From NCBI GenBank assembly GCA_030748365.1, contig JASMME010000055.1:1-8019 (forward strand): a stretch of 8,019 nucleotides of DNA, written 5' to 3'. The notes beneath the pieces were generated by a model, which worked only from the letters and a program-made list of their open reading frames with translations, was not told the DNA's origin and did no database searches. The DNA comes from Lutibacter sp. (lineage in GTDB: Bacteria > Bacteroidota > Bacteroidia > Flavobacteriales > Flavobacteriaceae). Positions 1-5,293 of this stretch are shown piece after piece. The position numbers and the translations under genes are program-made. Positions within the stretch are counted from its first letter, which is position 1; each line of letters opens with the position of its first letter.

Positions 1-1
1 A

Positions 2-133
2 AACGCCTTAAATACACTAGACTTACCGGTGATTATGGGCAGTGTACTGGTCATTGCCACCTTGTTTATCCTGCTTACCTTAGTGGTAGACATCCTCTAT
101 GCCGTTTTGGATCCCAGAATCCGACTTAGTTAG
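2..133 (+). CDS. C-terminal end of an ABC transporter permease (OppB/DppB-like), partial
   Basis: Reading from base 2, an open frame of 43 residues runs to TAG at 131-133; its beginning lies outside the window. It starts NALNTLDLPVIMGSVLV, continues as a hydrophobic helix of about 20 residues and ends LDPRIRLS. A 'DLPVIMG' turn, one transmembrane helix, then a short 'DPRIR' tail is the usual C-terminus of BPD_transp_1 permeases of the oligopeptide/dipeptide importers (OppB/DppB), where the tail lies in the cytoplasm. That family assignment rests on 43 residues and on remembered family endings, so the substrate cannot be given. It is co-directional with tpiA, 111 bases upstream, and no terminator hairpin is visible between them. 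Confidence 0.7.
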   Translation, partial: NALNTLDLPVIMGSVLVIATLFILLTLVVDILYAVLDPRIRLS

Positions 134-202
134 TGCTGGATGTCTCCGAAAACGAATTCGTATTATAATCGCAACCACTGTCATCCCTGCTGTTTTATTG
201 AT

Positions 203-210
203 TAATTTTG
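203..210 (+). promoter_or_regulatory. Candidate -7 promoter element of tpiA
   Basis: TAATTTTG matches the Bacteroidota -7 consensus TAnnTTTG and sits 34 bases before the tpiA ATG. It implies a start of transcription near 217 and a leader of under 30 bases. No clear TTG/TTTG -33 box was found at the expected distance, so this is a one-box match only. Confidence 0.4.
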
Positions 211-231
211 TAGGAACAACATAACCCTAAT

Positions 232-236
232 AAGGA
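232..236 (+). promoter_or_regulatory. Shine-Dalgarno-like AAGGA before tpiA
   Basis: AAGGA lies 8 bases before the ATG at 245. It is worth noting because the other genes here have A/T-rich leaders without such a site. It supports 245 as the start codon. Confidence 0.55.
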
Positions 237-244
237 CTTAATAT

Positions 245-1003
245 ATGAGAACCAAGATCGTAGCAGGTAACTGGAAAATGAACAAGAATGTTCAGGAGTC
301 GATAAAGTTGGCTGATGAAATTGTGAGTGAACTAAAAGACCTGACACTGGAGCATACCCGTGTGTTGGTGGCGCCTCCTTTTGTCAATATCAGTGAAGTG
401 GTCAAGATTACCGAAGCGACTCCAGTAGAGGTCGCGGCTCAGAATATGCACCAGGCTAGTAGCGGTGCTTATACTGGTGAGATCGCTGCTGAGATGCTTA
501 CTTCACTCGGCCTGCAGACGGTTATTTTAGGTCATTCGGAAAGGCGTGAATATTTTGGAGAGAACGATGCCGTTCTTACGGAAAAAGTATCTACCGCCCT
601 CGACCATAAGCTAGAAGTGATCTTTTGTTTTGGAGAGGTGTTGGCAGACAGGAAATCAGGGAAGCATTTTGAGGTGGTAGCAGCGCAGTTGAGAAATGTC
701 TTGTTTGAACTTTCGCCCGATCAATGGTCTTCAGTGGTACTGGCCTATGAGCCGGTTTGGGCCATCGGGACCGGTGAGACAGCCTCCCCGGAACAGGCAC
801 AGGAAATGCATGCTTTTATCCGCCGAATGATTGCAGACCACTATACCCAAGAACTGGCTGACGGGGTTTCTATCCTGTACGGAGGCAGTGTCAAACCTTC
901 GAATGCCCAGGAACTCTTTGCCAATCCAGATGTTGATGGTGGTTTGATTGGAGGGGCTTCTCTACAGGCAACTGATTTTGTGGCTTTGGTACGTTCTTTC
1001 TAA
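245..1003 (+). CDS. tpiA: Triosephosphate isomerase
   Basis: This cytoplasmic glycolytic enzyme interconverts dihydroxyacetone phosphate and glyceraldehyde 3-phosphate. The 252 residues are the normal length for a complete (beta/alpha)8 barrel. All signature elements are present: GNWKMN (8-13) with substrate-binding N9 and K11, GHSERR (96-101) with the electrophile H97, AYEPVWAIGTG (167-177) holding catalytic base E169 followed by flexible loop 6, YGGSVKPSN (212-220), and the phosphate-binding GGASL (236-240). The ATG at 245 gives the expected N-terminus (MRTKIVAGNWKMN) and has a Shine-Dalgarno-like site 8 bases upstream. A strong hairpin terminator follows the stop, so it is probably the last gene of its transcript. 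A 69-residue frame on the opposite strand inside it is a shadow. Confidence 0.99.
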   Translation: MRTKIVAGNWKMNKNVQESIKLADEIVSELKDLTLEHTRVLVAPPFVNISEVVKITEATPVEVAAQNMHQASSGAYTGEIAAEMLTSLGLQTVILGHSERREYFGENDAVLTEKVSTALDHKLEVIFCFGEVLADRKSGKHFEVVAAQLRNVLFELSPDQWSSVVLAYEPVWAIGTGETASPEQAQEMHAFIRRMIADHYTQELADGVSILYGGSVKPSNAQELFANPDVDGGLIGGASLQATDFVALVRSF

Positions 1004-1026
1004 GACCACCCCGTATAAAAATAACA

Positions 1027-1064
1027 AAGGCTTCCTGTTTTTCTGAACAGGAAGCCTTATTTTT
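1027..1064 (+). terminator. Rho-independent terminator of tpiA
   Basis: A perfect 13-bp inverted repeat (1027-1039 with 1046-1058) encloses a 6-base loop and is followed by ATTTTT. The GC-containing stem and T-run fit an intrinsic terminator ending the tpiA transcript 24 bases after its stop. The T-run also forms part of a TAnnTTTG match (see the next entry). Confidence 0.9.
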
Positions 1065-1065
1065 G
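1058..1065 (+). promoter_or_regulatory. Candidate -7 promoter element of prmA overlapping the tpiA terminator tail
   Basis: TATTTTTG matches TAnnTTTG, begins on the last base of the terminator stem and uses its T-run. It would place the start of transcription near 1072, about 15 bases before prmA. No TTG/TTTG -33 box is visible, since that region is occupied by the stem and loop. The match could be incidental to a T-rich terminator tail. Confidence 0.3.
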
Positions 1066-1086
1066 TAGCGTTAAAACTGTGTTAGT

Positions 1087-1920
1087 ATGTCGATGCATTA
1101 TAAGTCCTATACCTTTACCGTTCATCCAAAAGAGCCTGCCACCGAAATTCTTATTGCCCAGTTAGGGCTGGTCGGTTTTGAAAGTTTTGTAGAGCACGAA
1201 CAGGGAGTGAGTGCCTATATTCAAGGGGCTGATTGGTTTCCGGAGATACTGGAAGATATTCAGATTTTAGGCAGTGATGCATTTGAGATTCATTATACGG
1301 AATCACGTATTGAACAGAGCAACTGGAACCGCGAATGGGAAAAGAACTTTCAAGCCATCCAGGTGGCTGATATGGTAAGTGTTCGGGCGCCTTTTCACGA
1401 GCCTGCTGGTCTGGCCTATGACATAGTTATAGAACCCAAGATGAGTTTTGGAACCGGCCACCACGAAACGACCCATATGATGATACAGCAGTTGCTCAGC
1501 CTAGATTTATCAGGGAAAAAGGTACTTGATATGGGCTGTGGTACAGGTATTTTGGCCATTTTTGCGGAGATGAGAGGGGCAGCGTCTATCGATGCGATTG
1601 ATATCGACCACTGGTGTTACGAGAATGCGCTCGAAAATGTTGCCCGAAACCACTGCCAGAACATTGCTGTTTTTGAGGGGGATGCCAGCTTGCTTAAGGC
1701 CAAGAAATACGAGGTAATTATCGCCAATATCAACAGGAACATCTTGCTACAGGATATGGCCATCTACCGGTCTTGCCTGTCCGATAATGGTGTCTTATTG
1801 CTCAGCGGTTTTTACCGCGAAGACATCCCCCTGATCGATCGGGAATTGTCGGACCATGCTTATACGATGGCTGCCTGTATCGAACGCAATGACTGGGTGT
1901 GCTTGCAGTATATAAAATAA
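1087..1920 (+). CDS. prmA: Ribosomal protein L11 methyltransferase
   Basis: This cytoplasmic SAM-dependent enzyme methylates ribosomal protein L11 at lysine side chains and the N-terminal amine (family knowledge). The 277 residues fit the shorter Bacteroidota version. An N-terminal substrate-recognition domain (about 1-75) is followed by the linker NWNREWEKNF (79-88), the PrmA signature EPKMSFGTGHHETT (116-129), and the Rossmann SAM-binding motif DMGCGTG (148-154). The acidic IDID (171-174) lies after the second strand, and NINRN (214-218) is the post-motif segment typical of the family. The ATG at 1087 is used, but an in-frame ATG two codons on (1093) is equally possible, and neither has a clear ribosome binding site. 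clpS starts 18 bases after the stop, indicating a prmA-clpS operon. Confidence 0.97.
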   Translation: MSMHYKSYTFTVHPKEPATEILIAQLGLVGFESFVEHEQGVSAYIQGADWFPEILEDIQILGSDAFEIHYTESRIEQSNWNREWEKNFQAIQVADMVSVRAPFHEPAGLAYDIVIEPKMSFGTGHHETTHMMIQQLLSLDLSGKKVLDMGCGTGILAIFAEMRGAASIDAIDIDHWCYENALENVARNHCQNIAVFEGDASLLKAKKYEVIIANINRNILLQDMAIYRSCLSDNGVLLLSGFYREDIPLIDRELSDHAYTMAACIERNDWVCLQYIK

Positions 1921-1938
1921 ATTTTTTATCTTAGCGAC

Positions 1939-2217
1939 ATGGCTGGAGTCAAAGAGAAAAATCAAAGCCTGACAGCACTGTTGGCGGCCTTTACAGCGGA
2001 ACACGAATTGGTGCTTTTCAATGACGATGTCAATACCTTCGACCATGTGATTGATACCCTAATCGCCGTTTGTGAGCATACTTTTGAACAAGCTGAGCAG
2101 TGCGCTATCTTGGTGCATTACAAAGGAAAGTGCACTGTAAAAACCGGTCCTTATAGCGATCTGAAACCGCGTTGTACCTCTCTGTTGAACAAGGGTCTTT
2201 CGGCCGAGGTTCTTTAA
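1939..2217 (+). CDS. clpS: ATP-dependent Clp protease adaptor ClpS
   Basis: This small cytoplasmic adaptor binds N-degron substrates and hands them to the ClpA-type (ClpAP) unfoldase-protease. The 92 residues cover the whole domain. The N-terminal arm (1-20) is followed by VLFNDDVNTFDHV (25-37), whose NDD (28-30) corresponds to the residues that hold the substrate alpha-amino group. Next come CEHTFEQAEQCA (45-56) and AILVHYKGK (56-64), with H60 in the position of the conserved pocket histidine, and GLSAEVL closes the domain. The start at 1939 is 18 bases after prmA, with no terminator between, so cotranscription with prmA is likely. No clpA is in the window. An 83-residue antisense frame across the prmA/clpS junction is a shadow. 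Confidence 0.96.
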   Translation: MAGVKEKNQSLTALLAAFTAEHELVLFNDDVNTFDHVIDTLIAVCEHTFEQAEQCAILVHYKGKCTVKTGPYSDLKPRCTSLLNKGLSAEVL

Positions 2218-2480
2218 ATACCTATCTTCTTTACTTCACACGGCTTCCTACCAGAGGTCAATTTGATAAACTCATTGCCGAGGCTGTGCTGACGTACCTT
2301 TATTTTTAGGCCGTTCAATGACAAATTACCGATGATACATCGCTGCCTATACAATACCTAACGAATTTTTAGTGTGTTAAATTAACATCAAAAAGCTTCG
2401 AAATCGTTTTAGTTGTTAATTTAGTATATAAAACAGAAAATACTGTTGTTTCCTAGTCCTCAATTTTTGGGTTAATTTGT

Positions 2481-2531
2481 TGTATACAATAAGGGAGATA
2501 TTGAGGGTGATTGGAAGAAAGGTGTATACAA
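2481..2531. repeat. Pair of TGTATACAA boxes 42 bp apart
   Basis: TGTATACAA occurs at 2481-2489 and again at 2523-2531, and each copy contains the 8-bp palindrome TGTATACA. The left copy extends to the 10-bp palindrome TTGTATACAA (2480-2489). The 42-bp spacing equals four helical turns, so both sites face the same side of the helix, as expected for a pair of protein-binding sites. No regulator is identified and chance cannot be excluded in AT-rich DNA. Confidence 0.35.
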
Positions 2532-2649
2532 AATGACGATGTTCTTAGCAGGCTCTTGTAGGGCTTTGCTTCCAAAGATAAGAAGATAATTGGTTAGGTT
2601 TCATTATTTATAAGCCGTAATGGCTATAAGTTAATGTTAATTTTAGGTG

Positions 2650-2683
2650 AAAAAAGACTTTATATTTATAAAGTCTTTTTTTT
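2650..2683 (+). terminator. Intrinsic terminator, probably bidirectional
   Basis: The inverted repeat 2650-2664 / 2667-2681 is perfect over 15 bp; with a realistic loop of about 6 bases the stem is 13 bp (2650-2662 / 2669-2681). It runs into eight T's (2676-2683). On the opposite strand the stem is followed by six T's, so it can also work leftward. Rightward it would end transcription coming from the prmA-clpS side. Confidence 0.75.
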
Positions 2684-2694
2684 GTTTCAAACTT

Positions 2695-2727
2695 AAAAAA
2701 GGAGTTCTTGACATGCAAGAACTCCTT
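2695..2727 (-). terminator. Leftward intrinsic terminator
   Basis: A perfect 12-bp inverted repeat (2699-2710 / 2716-2727) has a 5-base loop. Read on the minus strand it is followed by six T's (complement of A2695-A2700), whereas the + strand side continues CTTATTACT without a good T-run. It therefore best fits a terminator for a transcript coming from the right, although no minus-strand coding gene lies there. Confidence 0.6.
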
Positions 2728-2793
2728 CTTATTACTACTAACTAAAAATCAAAACTATCACTTTTGTATGATGTAGGTACCAAGTGACAAATT
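2695..2793 (-). ncRNA. Possible leftward small RNA of about 100 nt
   Basis: The TACATTTG element on the minus strand (2807 to 2800), followed about 75 bases later by the leftward terminator (2727-2695), would define a transcript of about 100 nt. On the minus strand I found no open frame of note between 3061 and 2727, so an RNA rather than a protein is the more natural product. No known RNA family was recognised and no -33 box is visible. This is inference from two signals. Confidence 0.25.
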
Positions 2794-2799
2794 GAGTAA

Positions 2800-2807
2800 C
2801 AAATGTA
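2800..2807 (-). promoter_or_regulatory. Candidate leftward -7 element
   Basis: On the minus strand the bases read TACATTTG, a full match to TAnnTTTG. A start of transcription near 2793 would follow. No TTG/TTTG box was found at the usual spacing upstream. Confidence 0.3.
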
Positions 2808-3027
2808 AGGGGAATTGATCGGGCGAACTATGATAAATGTCAGTTTCACAAATATTTCTGTCTCTTGGCTGTTTTTCTTTTACTTGTTCTTAGCCTTCAA
2901 TCTATACAGCTAACAGTCAGCTATCTACGCGGCTTCTTTGCTATCTTCTGATCAAATAGTTAAAACAATTTACACAATATCTAAAGTAAAAACCGGGATT
3001 TTACAAATACCATGTCAGGGGCTTATC

Positions 3028-3035
3028 TATTTTTG
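3028..3035 (+). promoter_or_regulatory. Candidate -7 promoter element of the 3062 gene
   Basis: TATTTTTG, a full match to TAnnTTTG, lies 26 bases before the ATG at 3062. It implies a leader of about 20 bases. A -33 box is not evident. Confidence 0.4.
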
Positions 3036-3061
3036 ATCCTTAACTATTAATCTTACATAAA

Positions 3062-3802
3062 ATGAAAAGAATTATTGTATTGCTATCAATTTTTTTAGGC
3101 ACAGTGGTATATGCCCAGTCGCCGACCTATGTAGACCTTGATTTTATAAAATCAAGCCCGGAGACCATGCAAGACTACGACAATATCTTAAAGGACAAAT
3201 GGGCCAAACTGGCTCAGCAACGTATTGACAGTGGTTATATCATTGGCTGGGATGTTTGGAAAGTGGTGGGCGGTGCCACTAAGGACGCGCACCATAGCTA
3301 TGTGATAGCTACGGTTTACAGCGACATCAGTAAAAGATTGAAAGGGGCTGGAATCAAACGTGTATTTCCTGAAATGACTGAGATGGATGTAGAGATCTTT
3401 GGGAAGAAGAACAGCCGTTCCAGAACCATTATAAGTACGGCAACCAACGTTTCTTTAGGAGGGTATCTTAAAAACGATACGATTCCCAACATTGCCGTAT
3501 TGAATTTTATGAAGGTTCCGTTTGGCAAAGCGAGTGCGTATGAGCGCATGGAACTGAGTTGGTTTAAGAAGGTGCACCAAGACAATCCTAAGTCTGCGGG
3601 CTGGTTTCTTCATAAGAGAATTGACCGCTATGGTGAAGACCTTTACTGGAATTATATGACCGTAGATCTTTACGATAATTACCGAGACTACCTCGAAGGC
3701 AATGTCCCGACACCTGTTGCGAACAAGCAGTTTAAAGAAATCAACAAATTGCGGACTCACAAGGTCAATGATGTGATGTGGAAATTTATTTCGCTTCGCT
3801 AA
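3062..3802 (+). CDS. Secreted protein with two repeated alpha/beta (dimeric-barrel-like) halves, function unknown
   Basis: The product has 246 residues. Residues 1-19 form a signal peptide (MKR, a hydrophobic stretch, then VVYAQS), so the protein is exported to the periplasm or beyond. The mature part shows an internal duplication. Residues 23-88 (YVDLDFIK, then WAKLAQQRI, GYIIGWDVWKVV, YVIATVY) parallel residues 144-208 (IAVLNFMK, then WFKKVHQD, SAGWFLHKRI, YMTVDLY). Each half has an N-terminal strand ending in a basic residue, a helix with W, a strand containing GW, then a strand with an aromatic pair. This resembles ferredoxin-like/NIPSNAP-type dimeric alpha-beta barrel units, but that comparison is inference. 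No catalytic motif is visible. It stands alone behind its own promoter candidate, with the SnoaL-like gene 96 bases downstream. Two antisense frames within it are shadows. Confidence 0.85.
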   Translation: MKRIIVLLSIFLGTVVYAQSPTYVDLDFIKSSPETMQDYDNILKDKWAKLAQQRIDSGYIIGWDVWKVVGGATKDAHHSYVIATVYSDISKRLKGAGIKRVFPEMTEMDVEIFGKKNSRSRTIISTATNVSLGGYLKNDTIPNIAVLNFMKVPFGKASAYERMELSWFKKVHQDNPKSAGWFLHKRIDRYGEDLYWNYMTVDLYDNYRDYLEGNVPTPVANKQFKEINKLRTHKVNDVMWKFISLR

Positions 3803-3816
3803 CCACGGCCATCCGG

Positions 3817-3828
3817 GGCTTATAAGCC
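3817..3828. repeat. Perfect 12-bp palindrome
   Basis: GGCTTATAAGCC lies 15 bases after the stop of the preceding gene and is followed directly by a tandem 8-mer (ACCGATAA twice, 3829-3844). It has no loop or adjoining T-run, so it is a poor intrinsic terminator. A protein-binding site is possible but unproven. Confidence 0.3.
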
Positions 3829-3898
3829 ACCGATAAACCGATAAGTAAAATATATAATAAGTGTTTTTTTACCCTATATAAATTTAAATTATATCACA

Positions 3899-4414
3899 AT
3901 GAAAAAAGTTTTTTATACAGCATTCCTTTTGTCAATGGCAGTTATCATTTACCTGCTTTTAGACTGCAATACCCAAAATAACCAAGAGCGATCCATAGGA
4001 TTCTTAACGGCCTTTCAAGACGACGCATGGTATCTCGGAACTGACGAAGCCATCCAAGTAGTCTCGGACCTTGACAAAGCCTGGGCAAAAAGAGATTATG
4101 AGGCTATGAGAACCTTTCTGGCAGATACGGCCACTTTCTATTTTCCCAATGGAACCATTGTCCGTTCGGCCGATGCGTTTATCCAGTCAATTCAAGAAGG
4201 CAATCAGAATGTTGAATCTTCCTGGACCTACGATTTTGCGTATTCCGTTGATTTTAGACCGGGCGAAGGAGGTGAGCATATTCAGGCAGGATTTACAGGA
4301 ACCCAGGTAAAGGACAGTGTTACTACACGTAAAAAATACAGGGAATCCTATTATGTTGTCGAAGGGAAAATTGTGGAATGGCAGCAATATGAAATGCTTA
4401 TAAAAGAAGAATAA
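3899..4414 (+). CDS. Membrane-anchored SnoaL/NTF2-like protein
   Basis: The product has 171 residues. After MKK there is a hydrophobic segment (4-21) ending LLLDCN at C23. This could be a lipoprotein signal with a poor lipobox (D, not G/A/S, before the cysteine) or an uncleaved N-terminal membrane anchor. Residues 50 to about 165 read as an NTF2-like/SnoaL (DUF4440-type) fold. The helix AIQVVSDLDKAWAKRDYEAM (51-70) is the typical 'one trip through a cone' opening, followed by FLADTATFYFPNGTIVRSAD (73-92), and closing strands end in YYVVEGKIVEWQQYEML (151-167). Such proteins bind or act on small molecules, but no specific active-site set is recognisable, so no substrate is given. The leader from 3871 is strongly AT-rich and has no Shine-Dalgarno site. 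A strong terminator follows at 4435. Confidence 0.85.
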   Translation: MKKVFYTAFLLSMAVIIYLLLDCNTQNNQERSIGFLTAFQDDAWYLGTDEAIQVVSDLDKAWAKRDYEAMRTFLADTATFYFPNGTIVRSADAFIQSIQEGNQNVESSWTYDFAYSVDFRPGEGGEHIQAGFTGTQVKDSVTTRKKYRESYYVVEGKIVEWQQYEMLIKEE

Positions 4415-4434
4415 CGGCCCATTGCCTATTTGTC

Positions 4435-4467
4435 AAAACCCTTTTAACCACGGTTAAAAGGGTTTTT
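4435..4467 (+). terminator. Intrinsic terminator of the SnoaL-like gene
   Basis: A perfect 15-bp inverted repeat (4435-4449 / 4452-4466) is followed by a T-run (4463-4467). The drawn 2-base loop will open to about four bases in RNA. It begins 21 bases after the stop and separates this gene from the repeat-flanked segment that follows. Confidence 0.88.
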
Positions 4468-4471
4468 CATT

Positions 4472-4522
4472 GTTGGTATTAGTGCTTTTTTAGGTGTTTG
4501 AGGTAAAAATCTAAAGCATTTG
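4472..4522. repeat. 51-bp direct repeat, copy 1
   Basis: It starts with GTTGGTATTAGTGC and ends AAAGCATTTG. It matches 5058-5108 without gaps at 49 of 51 positions, with the two differences near the middle. Each copy is an imperfect palindrome (TGCTTT near the left, AAAGCA near the right), so it can form a hairpin. It begins four bases after the preceding terminator's T-run and precedes the promoter of the AhpD-like gene. Confidence 0.9.
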
Positions 4523-4557
4523 TCTGAAAAATTAAAAGGAGAAAGATAATTCTACAA

Positions 4558-4586
4558 GTGTTAATTGCTTGTGCGGGTTATATTTG
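4558..4586 (+). promoter_or_regulatory. Candidate promoter of the AhpD-like gene
   Basis: TATATTTG at 4579-4586 is a full match to the Bacteroidota -7 box TAnnTTTG. A GTG at 4558-4560, one base off the TTG -33 box, lies 18 bases upstream. Transcription would start near 4593, about 20 bases before the ATG at 4615. Confidence 0.45.
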
Positions 4587-4614
4587 ACCATAACAAATTG
4601 AAATAAGACTAATT

Positions 4615-5034
4615 ATGAAAAAACTATTATTTATTTTACTATTTGTAGGTATGTATGCAACTACATTTTCACAGGATGTTTCACTAACACCAGAAGAGAA
4701 GCAAGAACTGTTGGCAGCGAGCCCTTTTAATTCTGTGTATCCTACTTCGATCCTAAAAAGTTCTGACACTTATTTTAAAGCTCAAATGGGTTTGTATAAA
4801 GAAGGCGTAATCCCTGAAAAAGAAGCTCATTTAGTTGCACTGGGTACTTCCGCAGCTATTAAATGCCAATACTGTATCCCTTATCATATTGCAGAATTAA
4901 AGAGATTAGGTGCATCAGAAGATGAAATAAAAACGGCAGTGCTTATTGCTGCTGATATTATGAAAATGAGCACACTATTCTACGGAAATGAATTTGATTT
5001 AGAGGCATTCAAAAAAATGCTTAGAGGAGAATAA
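4615..5034 (+). CDS. Exported AhpD/carboxymuconolactone decarboxylase-like protein with CxxC motif
   Basis: The product has 139 residues. A signal peptide (1-19: MKKLLFILLF, then TTFSQ) implies export, which is unusual because most relatives are cytoplasmic. The rest is one CMD (AhpD-like) helical domain: E70 in PEKEAHLVALG, then the redox signature C84-Q-Y-C87 followed by H91 (CQYCIPYH), then GASEDEIKTAVLIAADI (99-115). In AhpD the paired cysteines and histidine support thiol-dependent peroxidase/disulfide chemistry; here that is inferred from the motif only. The gene is visibly more AT-rich than its neighbors on both sides and is bracketed by a 51-bp direct repeat, which suggests that it arrived as a unit. 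A 63-residue antisense frame at its start is a shadow. Confidence 0.9.
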   Translation: MKKLLFILLFVGMYATTFSQDVSLTPEEKQELLAASPFNSVYPTSILKSSDTYFKAQMGLYKEGVIPEKEAHLVALGTSAAIKCQYCIPYHIAELKRLGASEDEIKTAVLIAADIMKMSTLFYGNEFDLEAFKKMLRGE

Positions 5035-5046
5035 TTAACTAAACAA

Positions 5047-5077
5047 AATACCAACTGGTTGGTATTAGTGCTTTTTT
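5047..5077 (+). terminator. Possible terminator of the AhpD-like gene
   Basis: AATACCAAC (5047-5055) and GTTGGTATT (5058-5066) form a 9-bp inverted repeat, followed after AGTGC by six T's (5072-5077). The right arm is the first nine bases of repeat copy 2; the left arm has no counterpart before copy 1. The five-base gap before the T-run makes this weaker than the other terminators. Confidence 0.4.
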
Positions 5078-5108
5078 AGGTGTCTGTGGTAAAAATCTAA
5101 AGCATTTG
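5058..5108. repeat. 51-bp direct repeat, copy 2
   Basis: This copy is 49/51 identical to 4472-4522. The distance between copies is 586 bp, and the interval contains the AhpD-like gene with its promoter. Similarity fades gradually after the repeat's end into the A-tract array. Confidence 0.9.
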
Positions 5109-5110
5109 GC

Positions 5111-5210
5111 TAAAAAGTCCTAAAAACGACCAAAAACGACTAAAAACGCCTAAAAATGACTCAAAAAACACAAAAAATAACAAAAAATAACAAAAAACGA
5201 CTAAAAACGA
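5111..5210. repeat. Tandem 10-bp array of phased A-tracts
   Basis: Ten runs of five or six A's occur at 5112, 5122, 5132, 5142, 5152, 5163, 5172, 5182, 5192 and 5203 (start positions), separated mostly by CGACT/CGACC-like or TAAC-like spacers. The period is close to 10 bp throughout. A-tracts in phase with the helix bend DNA in one direction, so this should be strongly curved. It lies about 50 bp upstream of the promoter of the propeller gene. Confidence 0.9.
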
Positions 5211-5261
5211 CTATGTAACAAAACGTGCTAAATGCAATTTTGACGGCTTGCAGGCCTGTTT

Positions 5262-5293
5262 TTTGATGGGTCCAAAATTTTATGATACTTTTG
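5262..5293 (+). promoter_or_regulatory. Two-box Bacteroidota promoter of the propeller gene
   Basis: TTTG (5262-5265), a 20-base spacer and TACTTTTG (5286-5293) match both boxes of the Bacteroidota housekeeping promoter (TTTG, 17-23 bases, TAnnTTTG). Transcription would begin near 5300, giving a leader of about 120 bases before the ATG at 5420. It is the best promoter match in the window. Confidence 0.6.

Larger units (their letters stand above)
2218..3061. other. Long intergenic region without a convincing gene
   Basis: These 844 bases carry no open frame with coding character on either strand. The longest reading I followed on the + strand is a frame of about 35 codons ending at 2589, with no recognisable product and no good start. 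The region holds two TGTATACAA boxes (2481-2489, 2523-2531), a CCTCAAT/ATTGAGG inverted pair enclosing the first (2458-2464, 2500-2506), two adjacent hairpins (2650-2683, 2695-2727), a leftward TACATTTG element (2800-2807) and the promoter of the next gene (3028-3035). No tRNA, rRNA, tmRNA or SRP-RNA hallmark was recognised. The first strong terminator after clpS is about 430 bases downstream of its stop, so either clpS has a long 3' tail or an unrecognised transcript lies here. Confidence 0.6.

Noticed and set aside
1795..2046. 83-residue minus-strand frame across the prmA/clpS junction
   Set aside because: It is antisense to two well-recognised genes and has no family features of its own.
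2479..2589. About 35-codon open frame ending at 2589
   Set aside because: There is no suitable start before most of it, no ribosome binding site and no recognisable product.
3316..3760. Two minus-strand frames of 89 and 101 residues
   Set aside because: Both are antisense to the duplicated secreted protein and resemble nothing recognisable.
4536..4587. Short peptide from GTG at 4558 after an AAGGAG at 4536
   Set aside because: It would be nine codons ending at a TGA inside the promoter of the AhpD-like gene; the Shine-Dalgarno match is probably chance.
4472..5108. Insertion sequence or composite transposon
   Set aside because: The flanking repeats are direct and no transposase or integrase is encoded between them; the enclosed gene is a redox-type enzyme.
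5111..5210. CRISPR array or minisatellite gene
   Set aside because: The period is 10 bp with no repeat/spacer structure of CRISPR size and no cas gene in the window; phased A-tracts explain it better.
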